Notes under the pieces: generated by a model
The model's input: only the letters and a program-made list of their open reading frames with translations
Database searches by the model: none
What the model was told of the DNA's origin: nothing
In this document: positions 1-10,011 of the stretch, in pieces
Position numbering within the stretch: the stretch's first letter is position 1
How the letters are laid out: every line of letters starts with the position of its first letter
Position numbers and translations under genes: made by a program
Assembly (NCBI RefSeq): GCF_045679555.1
Contig: NC_092090.1
Coordinates: 28,327,702 to 28,391,701 of the forward strand
Reading direction: 5' to 3'
From: Salvelinus alpinus
Taxonomy: Eukaryota; Chordata; Actinopteri; Salmoniformes; Salmonidae
DNA length: 64,000 nt

Positions 1-873
1 TTAAATAGTGTAGCCAGCTTTGTTGTTTTTGGGAACCAGCTTGTTTGCTAACAACACATTAAACATTTCCTTCAGCACTTTATCCACATCATCATCAGAT
101 ATGTCTTTCATATCCAAAACATCAAAACCATCCTGGTTGTTGTAGGTGACCTCACTGAAGGTCCAGCCAATTAGAGCTCTGAATCCTGTAGCCGTCTGCA
201 GTGAGCAGATGGACTTGTTGGTGAATAGAGACTTTGGATCTGTCTGAAGGCAGTGGGAAGTCTCTAGGAAATGATCAACCCCACGGGGAACCAGGGTGAA
301 GCCGTAGATCTTCTTGGTTGGGCTCTTGTCTACCAGAGGCGAGTTGGTAAAGGCCTCATTGAGAACCAGAGGCTTTCGACCAGTCTTCTCCAGGGTCCAC
401 AGGTCTCCATCTTGTATGAGACGGAAGACACCAGGAGATTGTGGCTGGTCCTTCCCGGAGACGAGCTCAAGAGGGTGCCATATTTGGGAGGATACCCCAA
501 AGCTCACGTCTGCAATGTAAGCAGTCCCATCAATGACCACCTTGTTGATGAGGTGAGAGTCTATTGGCCCGAACTGGTTTATGGTGTTGTTGTAGACTCT
601 TGAACCCAGTGTTACTGGATTATAACCCATCTCTTTTAGTACCCAAGCAAAGAGGAGGTTATTCTCACAACACCAACCCCCCCGATTGCTCCTCACAATC
701 TTATTGAAAATCAACTCATGGTCCATAGTGATCTTCTCACCACAGTGAATGCTGAGGTTTTCAAATGGTATTGACATCACATGGTGTTTGTGGACCTGGT
801 TCAGTGTTTCAAGGTCTGGTTTAGAAAATGGGCCGTAGAACCCGATCCTCTTGAAGTACTCTTCCAGATTCAT
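1..873 (-). CDS. nat: Arylamine N-acetyltransferase (NAT), single coding exon
   Basis: A 290-residue reading frame that starts at ATG 871-873 and stops at 1-3. NATs are cytosolic enzymes that move an acetyl group from acetyl-CoA to arylamines and hydrazines through a cysteine thioester. The whole catalytic triad is visible at the family positions: Cys68 in RGGWCCEN, His107 in DSHL and Asp122 in IADVSFG. Length matches vertebrate NATs (about 290). The N-terminal MSIPFENL block is also typical. A pyrimidine-rich stretch ending in CTTAG lies just upstream of the start (877-897 on the plus strand). It looks like a splice acceptor, so a non-coding 5' exon is likely, as in mammalian NAT genes (inference). 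The 3' UTR lies outside the window. No breaks are seen, so the gene is probably functional. Which fish NAT paralogue this is cannot be told. Confidence 0.95.
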   Translation of the reverse strand: MNLEEYFKRIGFYGPFSKPDLETLNQVHKHHVMSIPFENLSIHCGEKITMDHELIFNKIVRSNRGGWCCENNLLFAWVLKEMGYNPVTLGSRVYNNTINQFGPIDSHLINKVVIDGTAYIADVSFGVSSQIWHPLELVSGKDQPQSPGVFRLIQDGDLWTLEKTGRKPLVLNEAFTNSPLVDKSPTKKIYGFTLVPRGVDHFLETSHCLQTDPKSLFTNKSICSLQTATGFRALIGWTFSEVTYNNQDGFDVLDMKDISDDDVDKVLKEMFNVLLANKLVPKNNKAGYTI

Positions 874-1400
874 TTTGTCCTAAGAGTTAACAAAACAAAG
901 ACACTGCATGAGTTTCTGCTTTTGCATGATTTACGACTACATATACAGAAACTGACATCCGTTAATGTCTCATTCACAATTTGTTTTTCACATCCTCTTT
1001 GCAATTGAAACACCACCATGTAGGCATTATCCTTGAATTGAAGGATAAAAGATTAAAGAATAGACAAAAACTTGGGATACACAAGGATACTACATGGAGG
1101 CACAGGCAGCTATTTTTCATTTCCATTTGATGATTACTTACTTTCAAAGGCAGTGAAAAAGTAGCTTCTCAAAGTATTGCTTGCTGTTCAGAGTTCTTCA
1201 GGGCAAGAAGGGCAAAGCAGTTGTGCATTAAAAGAGATAAGAATGGCTCTTGCATGACAAAACAACTGAGCACCCTAGACTTTGCTCATGTACTGGAAAG
1301 CAAAACTAAAGTTCACGAGTGAGCCTTGCATAAGGGTCCTCACTTGTAAAACACTGGAGCCTTGTGGTGTGTATGGGAAGTGTTGTACATTTCAGATACA
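874..1400. other. Intergenic/5' region of NAT, no gene recognised
   Basis: AT-rich sequence upstream of the NAT coding exon. It presumably holds its first intron and any non-coding exon. No coding sequence or named repeat was recognised. Confidence 0.4.
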
Positions 1401-1404
1401 CTGA

Positions 1405-3226
1405 CATATTTATTTTATTTTTATTTCACCTTTATTTAACCAGGTAGGCTAGTTGAGAACAAGTTCTCCTTTACAACTGCGACCTGGCCAAGATAAAGCA
1501 AAGCAGTGCGACACAAACAACAACACAGAGTTACACATGGAATAAACAAACATACAGTCAATAACACAATAGAAAAGTCTATATACAGTGTGTGCAAATG
1601 AGGTAAGATTAAGGAGGTAAGGCAATAAATAGGCCATAGTTGCGAAATAATTACAATTTAGAAATGAATCACTGGAGTGATAGATGTGCAGAAGATGAAT
1701 GTGCAAGTAGAGATACTGGGGTGTAAAGGAGCAAAAAATAAATATAACAATATGGGGATGAGGTATTTGAATGGGCTATTTACAGATGGGCTTTGTACAG
1801 GTGCAATGATCTGTAAGCTGCTCTGACAGCTGATGTTTAAAGTTAGAGAGGGAGATATGAGTCTCCAGCTTCAGTGATATTTGCAATTCGTTCCAGTCAT
1901 TGGCAGCAGAGAACTGGAAGGAAAGGTGGCCAAATGAGGAGTTGGCTTTGGGGGTGATCAGTGAACTATAACTGCTGGAGCGCGTGCTACGGGTGGGTGC
2001 TGCTATGGTGACCAGTGAGCTGAGATAAGGCATGCTTTACCTAGCAAAGACTTATAGATGACCTGGAGCCATTGGGTTTGGCGACGAATATGAAGCGAGG
2101 GCCAGCCAACGAGAGCATACAGGTCGCAGTGGTGGGTAGTATATGGGGCTTTGGTGACAAAACAGATGGCACTGTGATAGACTGCATCCAATTTGCTGAG
2201 TAGAGTGATGGAGGCTATTTTGTAAATGACATCGCCGGAGTCAAGGATTGGTGGGATAGTCAGTTTTACTAGGGTATGTTAGGCAGCATGAGTGAAGGAA
2301 GCTTTGTTGCAAAATAGGAAGCAGATTCTAGATTTAATTTTGGATTGGAGATGCTTAATGTGAGTCTGGAAGGAGAGTTTACAGTCTAACCAGACACCTA
2401 GGTATTTGTAGTTGTCCACATATTCTAAGTCAGAACCGTCCAGAGTAGTGATGGTAGTCGGGCGGGAGGGTGCGGGCAGCAATCGGTTGAAGAGCATGCA
2501 CTTAGTTTTCTTGTATTTAAGAGCAGTTGGAGGCCAATCAGGAGAGTTGTATGGCATTGAAGCTTGTCTGGAGGTTAGTTAACACAGTGTCCAAAGAAGG
2601 GCCAGAAGTATACAGAATGGTGTTATCTGCGTAGAGGTGGAACAGAGAATAATCAGCAGCAAGAACGAGGTCATTGATGTATACAGAGAAAAGAGTCGGC
2701 CCGAGATTTGAACCCTGTGGCACCCCCAGAGACTGCCAGAGGTCCGTACAACAGGCCCTCCAATTTGACACACTGAGCTCTATCTGAGAAGTAGTTGATG
2801 AACCATGCGAGGCAGTCATTAGAGAAACCTTGGCTGTTGAGTCTGCCAATAAGAATGTGGTGATTGACAGAGTCAAAGCCTTGGCTAGGTCGATGAATAC
2901 GGCTGCACGGTATTGTCTTTTATCGATGGCGGTTATGATATTGTTTAGGACCCTGAGCACGGCTGAGGTGCACCCATGACCAGCTCGGAAACCAGATTGC
3001 ATAGCGGAGAAGGTACGGTGGGATTCGAAATGGTCGGTGATCTGTTTGTTAACTTGGTTTTCGAAGACCTTAGAAAGGCAGGGTAGGATAGATATAGGTC
3101 TGTAACAGTTTGGGTCTAGAGTGTCTCCCCCTTTGAAGAGTGACAATGGGATGTTCCTGTGACAACATCCTGAATGAGGTCCCTGGTGCTGGCTGGGACA
3201 ACATATACAATCCTTGCTATATGGGC
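1405..3226 (-). mobile_element. 5'-truncated LINE retrotransposon with broken reverse transcriptase (RSg-1-like)
   Basis: Read on the minus strand, this stretch encodes reverse-transcriptase remnants in several frames. The best block (about 2538-3146) carries NCYRPISILPCLSKVFE, GFRAGHGCTSAVL, a GVPQGSNLGPTLFSVYINDL block and YADN where an active enzyme has YADD. Further C-terminal LINE protein follows in other frames (about 2279-2557, 2003-2191 and 1776-2033), so frameshifts and stops have accumulated. The 3' end (1405-1500) reads CTGGTTAAATAAAGGTGAAA followed by A-rich repeats. The same tail ends the SINEs in this window, which is how LINE-dependent SINEs recognise their partner. A second frame-shifted RT segment lies to about 3226, where a SINE abuts it. 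The element is dead. The family name rests on memory of salmonid RSg-1, not a search. Confidence 0.8.
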
Positions 3227-3465
3227 TCCCGAGTGGCGCAGCAGTCTAAGGCACTGCCTTTCAGTGCCAGAGGCGTCACTACAGACCCTGGTTTGATTCC
3301 AGGCTGTATCACAACTGGCCGTGATTGGAAGTCCCATAGGGCGGTGCACAATTGGCCCAGCGTCGCCGGGTTACGGTTTGACCGGGCTTGGACGTCATTG
3401 TGAATAAGAATTTGTTCTTAACTGACTTGCCTAGTTAAATAAAGGTCAAATAAAAAAATAAAAAC
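3227..3465 (+). mobile_element. tRNA-derived SINE (tRNA-Leu-like head, RSg-1-type tail)
   Basis: The head has pol III promoter boxes: an A box in TGGCGCAGCAGTCTAAGGC and a B box in GGTTTGATTCC. The 3' part ends TTGCCTAGTTAAATAAAGGT followed by an A-rich tail, matching the neighbouring LINE tail. It resembles the SlmI-type salmonid SINE (name from memory). It is a retroposon and not a tRNA gene. Confidence 0.8.
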
Positions 3466-4089
3466 ATTTTCTACCCTGTCAATAAAGAGGAGTAGGTACC
3501 TACCACGTCAAAAGTGTAAAGTAGGAAGTTCGCGTAGCCCATGCACTGACAAGTCATGAAACCGCTAGCAGTTCCCTTCAAGTATTTCACTATCTCCGCC
3601 CAAGGAAGTTGTTTGTAAAATAGTAACAGCCTGTCACACCGATTAATTAATTCAAGCATTGGTGCTGGACAAACGATAAGGTTGCTAAGTTAAAACGGCA
3701 AGGTAAAATCCAGTTTTCAATTGAAATTAAAGTGTTTGCTGTTCAATAGCCTAGATAACAGCCTGTAGACTAGTATAATATGTCAGCGATCTGATTGATA
3801 CAGTACAGGTTTACACAACTGTCATTGTCGTACTCTTATGTAGCTAAACTAGTTTGCATCAAATGTTGCGTTCATGACCCAAATGTAGCCAAACGTCAAG
3901 TAATAGGCCACAATCTTACAAGTATGGCTACAGTAGACGTGATGAGGTTGCAGGTTGTTGGTTGTTATACATTTCGGCACTGTCTCTTTTACAAATTCAA
4001 TACTTTAATACTTTAATTCATGCTCTCTCTCAAGGTACTGTGTGGTGTTATTTCAAGCATATTGAACTTCAAGTTTTCTTTTCAGTGAA
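3466..4089 (+). promoter_or_regulatory. Upstream region of the SDR42E gene, no motif assigned
   Basis: Unique-looking AT-rich sequence between the SINE and the SDR42E start codon. It should hold the promoter and 5' UTR. A pyrimidine-rich tract lies just before the ATG (4066-4086). No convincing TATA box or other defined site was identified. Confidence 0.3.
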
Positions 4090-5993
4090 ATGGAGAAGGC
4101 GCGAATATGCGCGTTTTTGATTACCGGTGGCAGTGGATACTTTGGTTTCCGGTAAGCCCATCAAAATATAAATATTTTACATTATTTGTTGCCTGTACAT
4201 AGTCTTCATCTTATCAATACAGAAGAGAACTTGTACATTACCAAGTGAATGTGCAAAATTATTCGCTAACGGTACTCCTAAACCCCACTAGGGGGAGTTA
4301 TCATACCAGTTATTATAATGCTGTTATTCACTGTAGTCTATTTATTCTGTGTTACATACTAAAGTGGCAGAACCGTATCACCCCATCAATTGAATCCCTG
4401 CTTACAACATATTGTTGTGACTTACTAATGGTAGCTTCATAAGCAGTGCTTAACTTGGACAGGAGCTCACCGGAGCTGAGTACCGGCACCTCAAATGTTC
4501 TACTGCTTAAGCTCCTGTTCCTTTTATAGAATATGAGCTCAAAAGTATTGTGGAGCTCCTGCACTTAAATATAAACAGTATTGGCACCCAAAATGAGTAC
4601 CTGCACCTATTTCAGTCCAAATCAAGCACTGTTCATAAGTAGGCTAATGACTTTCCTATTTCGTGTTTTAGTGTTGAACTGAACATTCCTAGAATATCCC
4701 TCATTACATGTGTAAGGTTTCCCTATACCCAATATTCCAGATTAGCATTTGCACACCAGTATTTCTACTTGCACATCTTCATCTGCACATCTATCACTCC
4801 AGTGTTAATTTGCTAAATTGTAATTACTTCGCTACTATGGCCTATTTATTGCCTTACCTCCTCATGCCATTTGCACACACTGTATATAGACTTTCTTTTT
4901 TTCTATTGTGTTATTGACTGTACGCTTGTTTATTCCATGTGTAACTCTGTTGTTGTTTGTGTTGCACTGCTTTGCTCTATCTTGGCCAGGTTGCAGTTGT
5001 AAAGGACAACTTGTTCTCAACTAGCCTAACTGGTTAAATAAAGGTAAAATAAAAATAAAAAACAGGATCACTCTATTCTTCATTTCTTACAGCCTTTCCT
5101 GCTCACTACATAAAAAGGAAGCTGAAGTCATTCTGTTTGATATGAGCCCGCCCAGCCTAGAGGTTCCAAAGGGCATTGTGTTCCTAAAGGGAGAGATTCG
5201 TGAATATGCTCAGGTGGAGAAGGCGGTCACTGGCATGGACTGTGTTTTCCACAGCTCCTCCTACGGCCTGTCTGTCAGGGAGCAGCTGAACAGGAAGCTG
5301 ATTGAGGAGGTGAATGTCCAGGGCACAGAGCATGTCCTCAGGGCCTGTGTAGAGGCTGGAGTCTCCAGGCTTGTCTACACCAGCACCATCAACTTAGTGT
5401 TAGGAGGCCAAGACATTGAGGGTGGTGACGAAAGCCTCCCCTACCTACCTCTCCATCTCCACCCTGACCACTACTCCAGAACCAAGTCGGTAGCTGAGAT
5501 AGCCGTGATGAAAGCCAGTGGTACAGAGCTGAAGGACGGGACAGGTGTGTTGAGGGCCTGTGCTCTGCGTCCAGCCAGTATATACGAGCCTGGCAAGCAG
5601 AGGCACCTGCCCAGGATCGTTAGGTACATAGAGAAGGGGATATTCAGGTTTGTGTATGGCGATCCGAGAAGTTTAGTGGAGTTTGTCCATGTAGACATCC
5701 TGGTGTCTGCACACGAACTGGCTGCAGAGGCTCTGACGTCAGAGCACCAGCACCGCTCTGCTGGACAGGCATACTTCATCTCAGACGGAAGACCTGTCAA
5801 CAACTTTGAGTTCTTCAGACCTCTGGTGGAGGGTTTGGGTTACTCTTTCCCCAAACTACGTCTACCACTCTCTCTCATTTACTTTGTTGCATTCCTCACT
5901 GAGATGATTCACCATCTCTTCGGCCCGATCTATAACTTCCAGCCTCTGCTCACACGCACAGAGGTGTATAAGACCGTCGTGACGCATGACTAA
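4090..5993 (+). CDS. sdr42e1: SDR42E-type short-chain dehydrogenase/reductase, truncated at its 3' end
   Basis: Two coding exons: 4090-4151 (MEKARICAFLITGGSGYFGF plus two bases) and 5093-5993, joined through gtaagc and ttacag sites in a matching phase. The spliced frame is 320 residues. It has the Rossmann NAD(P)-binding motif TGGSGYFG near residues 12-19, the catalytic YSRTK (YxxxK), YLPLHLHPDHYS, FVYGDPRSLVEFVHVD and ISDGRPVNNFEFFRP, all typical of extended SDRs of the 3-beta-HSD-like SDR42E family. The human two-coding-exon layout is the same. Family members run to about 390 residues and end in a hydrophobic anchor; this one stops after VYKTVVTHD. Just beyond, another frame holds the expected tail with two stops (separate entry). 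The locus is therefore a truncated gene or a young pseudogene. E1 versus E2 was not resolved. The intron holds a hAT MITE and a LINE fragment. Confidence 0.85.
4444..4631. mobile_element. Short hAT-type MITE with 8-bp target-site duplication
   Basis: A 188-bp element with terminal inverted repeats CAGTGCTTAACTTGG and CCAAATCAAGCACTG, flanked by the exact 8-bp duplication TTCATAAG (4436-4443 and 4632-4639). CAG...CTG ends with an 8-bp duplication are the hAT signature. It has no coding capacity and sits in the SDR42E intron. Confidence 0.85.
4727..5064 (+). mobile_element. 3' fragment of the RSg-1-like LINE
   Basis: This is the same 3' sequence as 1405-1740 but in plus orientation. It includes TTGCACACACTGTATATAGA, TATCTTGGCCAGGTTGCAGT and the terminal CTAACTGGTTAAATAAAGGT with an A-rich tail. 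Only the last 340 bp or so of the LINE are present. It lies in the SDR42E intron, ending about 28 bp before the exon 2 acceptor. Confidence 0.8.
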
Positions 5994-6075
5994 GGCCAAG
6001 GCCGAGCTGGGTTATGAGCCCTAGGAGTATAACCTGGAGGAGCTTGTGTAGTGGTTCAAGAGTAGAGGTCAATGA
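5989..6075 (+). pseudogene. sdr42e1: Frame-shifted, stop-containing remnant of the SDR42E C-terminal coding tail
   Basis: Reading from 5989, in a different frame from the main ORF, gives TKAKAELGYEP, a TAG stop (6022-6024), EYNLEELV, a second TAG (6049-6051), then WFKSRGQ and TGA at 6073-6075. This matches the family tail pattern of KAKxELGY followed by E-WFK-RG. The main frame enters this region out of phase, as though about 11 bases were lost near a CAT repeat at 5985-5987 (inference from the family). One frame lesion plus two stops shows relaxed constraint on the end of the protein. Confidence 0.75.
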
Positions 6076-6345
6076 AGAAAACCTAGGGGTTCACTTCTCC
6101 AGCGACTGATACTAGATGATCTTCTATTAGCAGCTCTAGTAGCTCTGGCACGCTCATACCTCCCAGTGGTTGGCAGTTAATCAGCAGGCAGTAATAAAGT
6201 GATACATATCAATGGCACATTTAAATATTGAAACTTGTGCTATACTAGTGGTGATGGATTGTTTGGTTCTCCTTTTATCAATTACAATGTTGGCAGTTTG
6301 TAATAAAACAAAATAATATTATTAACCAGAATTAGACCTGTTCAA

Positions 6346-6351
6346 AATAAA
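6346..6351 (+). terminator. Possible polyadenylation signal of the SDR42E locus
   Basis: AATAAA about 350 bp after the premature stop, in an AT-rich 3' region; another AATAAA lies at about 6302-6307. Assignment is by position only. Confidence 0.4.
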
Positions 6352-6654
6352 GACCACATTCCCTTAATAAATGTCCATGAATGTGTTTTGTGTAAATTCC
6401 AACAATAGATATACCTAGTTAGATATAGTATAGCTAACTTTTGTATTATATTGACAATTGTTGGACACAATGCATTTTGTTTTTGGCAGGGTTTTTAAAG
6501 CCAGAATGGAATGTTTGTTTTAATTTGTGCCTGTCCATGGAAGTACCTGACCATAGTCCACTAGCCAAATGCAGTATTTACATAAGGATTCTCTAAATTT
6601 GATTATGTATAAGAGATATCTCTTGGTGACGATGTCTGTTGGTACAAACAAAAT

Positions 6655-7125
6655 TTGGTCACACTTTAAATTAAGTACAACTTATAAAGGCTTTATAAAG
6701 CATACATAAAGACGTCATAAGCACTACATAAATGCTTCAAAAATCATCTATAAGCATATGTCATAAAGGGTGACATAATTCCCACTGTAGGGTGAATTAC
6801 CAAATTTAACACACTTATGTTTATATACCATTTAATCAGTATTTTTTTATTTAACCTTTATTTAACTAGGCAGGTCAGTTAAGAACAAATTCTTATTGAC
6901 AATGATGGCCTACCAGGGAACAATGGGTTAACTGTTTTGTTCAGGGGCTTGTCTGCTCAGGGATTCGATCCAGAAACCTTTCAGTTACTGGCTCAACGCT
7001 CTAACCGCCCTGATGGCATACGCTTATAGATGATTTGTGACGCATTTATGTAGTGCTTATGAAGCCTTTATGTATGCTATATAAAACCCTTTATAAGTTG
7101 TACTTCATTTAAAGTGTGAACCAAC
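6655..7125. mobile_element. Long-terminal-inverted-repeat MITE interrupted by a SINE
   Basis: Two arms of about 105 bp are inverted copies of each other. The left arm (about 6656-6775) runs TTGGTCACACTTTAAATTAA through CATAAGCACTACATAAATGC. The right arm (about 7015-7124) runs GCATTTATGTAGTGCTTATG through ATTTAAAGTGTGAACCAA. The middle is a SINE in the minus orientation. No open reading frame and no clear target-site duplication. Confidence 0.75.
6843..7012 (-). mobile_element. HpaI-type SINE nested in the MITE
   Basis: On the minus strand it has a tRNA-like head (GGTTAGAGCGTTGAGCCAGT pattern and GGATCGAATCC B box), then a body with GTTAACCCATTGTTCCC, then TTAACTGACCTGCCTAGTTA and AATAAAGGTTAAATAAA. 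This is the salmonid HpaI SINE layout (identified from memory). Confidence 0.75.
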
Positions 7126-7800
7126 ATTTACATCGGTTTTGTTTTTACATCTCAATTGAAGATGGTAATAAGAAATATGACGGACAATGTATTGTAATGT
7201 TTAACAGATAAGATTTTATGTTTTTATTTATACTGTATAACTGAAATGTTTCATGATGGCCGACAGATTTTTTGTCAATGTGTGATATCTTTTATCAGGC
7301 CTGCTGCTGAATTCCTAACCTTTCTGGTTGTTTTGTGACCAGATCCTAGTGGGGATCAATAATTTGTTGGTATTTGTAATAACATTTCCTATAAGGGATA
7401 TTTTTATTTTAGTTGTATAATGTTCTCATAATATTATTGAATAAAATGACATGACTGACCAGCCTGTGATTTGTGTTTCTAATGAGTTGCACAAAGTAAT
7501 AGGCTAACTTCATTATACGTTTGGGACAAGTCTTAGCTTAATCATCACACATTATAGAAACTTTTTTGTATCTTATAAAACATCAATGTTTTTGAGACAA
7601 TGCAATATTTTGCTGTCAAGAATTAAAATCATAGATGCGAGTCATGCGACAAATGAGATCTGCATAATCTTGGTGGCAAAAGCCCTTTGTTGATAGACAG
7701 AAGAGAAGCCTTCCCTGCATTCGACATCTAAACTGTAATACATTGTGTTCAGCATGCTCTAGAAACAATCCATTCTAAATTCAGTGAAGCTGTTTCTGTC
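7126..7800. other. AT-rich intergenic DNA, nothing recognised
   Basis: Lies between the MITE and the wtip promoter region. No coding sequence, RNA gene or named repeat seen. Confidence 0.4.
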
Positions 7801-8495
7801 CCGAAACCGAAAAGGGCAAATGAAATTGGGCCAGGTGAGACTGGTCCTTTGTGCAGTTTTTTTAAGGCTGAGATGAATACAGCCGTACTCTCTAGGGACT
7901 ACTCTTTTTCAAACTCAGGCACCCCCTTGCTGAGTTGGTCGCAATCATTGTTTCGCTCCAGCATTAACCACATTCCAGAGAGGCGGAGTGCACCCCGTCC
8001 ACTTCCTCGCATTCCTTCTCCACAAACGAGTCCCTTGCGCTAAATTGTGTTTAAAACGTGTTTTGGCGCACTCTGTGTCTTTTAATATGCAAGATATGGC
8101 TGTTAGTGGTGTATTGCAATATTTTCTCAACCTCAAATTTACATTTGAGACTCTTTTGGAAAACTGGATAAAAACTGACAAGGGAAAATTCCTCCGCGCA
8201 GCGCGCCATTGACTGTAAAGACCTTTCAACTTAACAAAAACTGAAGTTGACAAACGTATCCTGACGTTGAAACTTTGTTGTAAGGGTTTATGTTTTCGAA
8301 GAAAAAGATCATGCACTGCTCCGGGATTTCCAAGCACACTGGCCGTTCAGCAAATAGGCGACGATGCCTGGATTGAGCCTGCGTTTTGTTATGATTTCCA
8401 AGTGAAATGCAATTACTGCTATCTCTCACTCGGTAGTCGGTTTGTGGACTAGTGCGCTTTTTCTCTGAACTTGTTTGTCGCCAAGGGAGCAAACC
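7801..8495 (+). promoter_or_regulatory. wtip: Presumed promoter and 5' UTR of wtip
   Basis: GC content rises here and the region ends at a strong start context, AACCATGG at 8492-8499. It contains GCGCAGCGCGCC (about 8197) and a short upstream ATG frame at 8267-8452 (61 codons). No TATA box could be assigned with confidence. Open frames on the opposite strand here look like chance frames. Confidence 0.4.
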
Positions 8496-10011
8496 ATGGA
8501 TCACTATGAGGAAGATTTGGGACTCCGGGCGAGTAAATTAATGGAGGACCTTTCCTTATATGAAGCATACAAGGATGGAATGTACAGTTCAAGGAGAGAC
8601 ATGGTTATCAACCCCGATTTGGAATTTTCGTCTCCAACGATACCCGAGCAGAAAAGTAAGACAATGAATGGCAGCTCTGCGCCTCACCAACAGATACACA
8701 GCGTTGAGAATTACATGTCTGGGAATAAAGTGTACACTGCGGCTCCCGTGCGCCCCGTGTATGGCAACAGAGCCGTTCCTGTGGATTATTGCACCCCTCA
8801 AAGAGACACAGTTTATCCTAATGAAGACAGCTATTGCACCAAATCCGAAATTGCTTTGCCGTGTTATAGCGGCGCGTCCGAGCGGCACAGGAGGTACTCA
8901 TTGGAGGTGCAGGGGCATAGGTACAGCACTGGTAGCGCGTACGATGGAGTGGTTTTGAACAAGCCAGTACACTCACCTGGCAACAGATGCAACAGTATCT
9001 GTGTTACCACCAACCACGACGGCAGATACAATGCAACCAGCCCGCGGTCCAGTTTCGCAAGCTCCCTCTCCTCCCAGGAGCAAAGCAAACATGCAAGCCC
9101 GAGGTCGAGCATCAGTAGCCCGCGCACGAGTCTGGTGGTACCCGGGCAAGACAAGTACACTAGTCCCAGGTCCAGTCTGGTACACTGCGAAGGGAGCAGT
9201 GCCCTCAGCCCCCGGTCTAGCTATGCAAGTACAGCCAGCGACACAAGTAAACATTCCAGCCCAAGGGCCAGTCTGAACAGCTATGACTGCTGCAGTAAAC
9301 CCAGCAGTAACCGCACCAGCGGCATCAGTATGGGCTACGACCAAAGGCACATCAGCCCCAGGTCCAGCACAGCGAGCCAGTATTCTTGTACCACCAGTCC
9401 ACGCTCTAGCTATTCAGATTCGCGTTACATGCCTGTTGGGAACCATGATCTGGAGGGTGCAGTTTTGCATGGCATGCCGGTGGCCAGTCCCCGGTCAAGC
9501 ATCTGCAGCCAGGACGGGTGCGCAAGACCCGGGACAATAGCTAATTGTGTCGTTAGTCCCCGGTCCAGTATCTCCAGTCACAGTTCCAGAAGTTCCCGGA
9601 GCTCCAGGGGATCTATGAGCACCTACCCTGATCTCCAACTGCCTTCACCCAGGTCCTCAATGCTGGGGACTGGTTTGCAGGAGGACATACTAATACAAGA
9701 CTGTGGCGATACCAACGGTGTTCATAGTCGTATCCATCTCCAAGCGCTCTCTGGGATGCCAGAGGCCCTGCCACAGCATGCACCACAACAGTCAACCCAG
9801 GCAGGGATGAATACAGAGGTGACCGCTGGATCACCATCATCTTCTTATGGGCTCCATACGAAAACTCCAGCCTCAGGGCAGAGGTTTAAACTACCTTACC
9901 AGGTGACCCCATGCCGGGAAAGTGGCCCAAGCCAAGCAGAAAGGAGTCTGGAAGCACTCACCTTGGAGCTGGAGAAGGAGTTAGAAATGCACATGAAAAA
10001 AGAATACTTTG
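8496..10011 (+). CDS. wtip: wtip coding exon 1: disordered N-terminal half with SPRSS repeats
   Basis: Encodes 505 codons plus one base and ends at the donor G|gtaagt. It opens with [20 protein letters not shown], a start shared with the LIMD1/WTIP class. Residues about 182-386 carry roughly ten copies of S-P-R-[SAT]-S at irregular spacing ([41 protein letters not shown] and so on). In the middle, [14 protein letters not shown] matches a block conserved in AJUBA and WTIP. The exon ends with a short helical stretch, [20 protein letters not shown], which precedes LIM1 in all family members. ATG 8496 was chosen for its ACCATGG context and because no in-frame ATG lies just upstream. Confidence 0.92.

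Noticed and set aside
271-603. 110-codon plus frame opposite NAT
   Set aside because: Antisense shadow of an intact, conserved enzyme.
3227-3300. Possible tRNA gene
   Set aside because: The pol III boxes belong to a SINE head; the acceptor stem does not close and a SINE body and tail follow.
5471-5803. 110-codon minus frame opposite SDR42E exon 2
   Set aside because: It mirrors a conserved coding exon and has no domain of its own.
8475-8495. In-frame extension of wtip upstream of ATG 8496
   Set aside because: It would begin at TTG; the ATG at 8496 has an excellent context and matches the family N-terminus.
8589-9540. Several frames of 85-125 codons overlapping wtip exon 1
   Set aside because: They are shadows created by the repetitive Ser/Pro/Arg-rich coding sequence.
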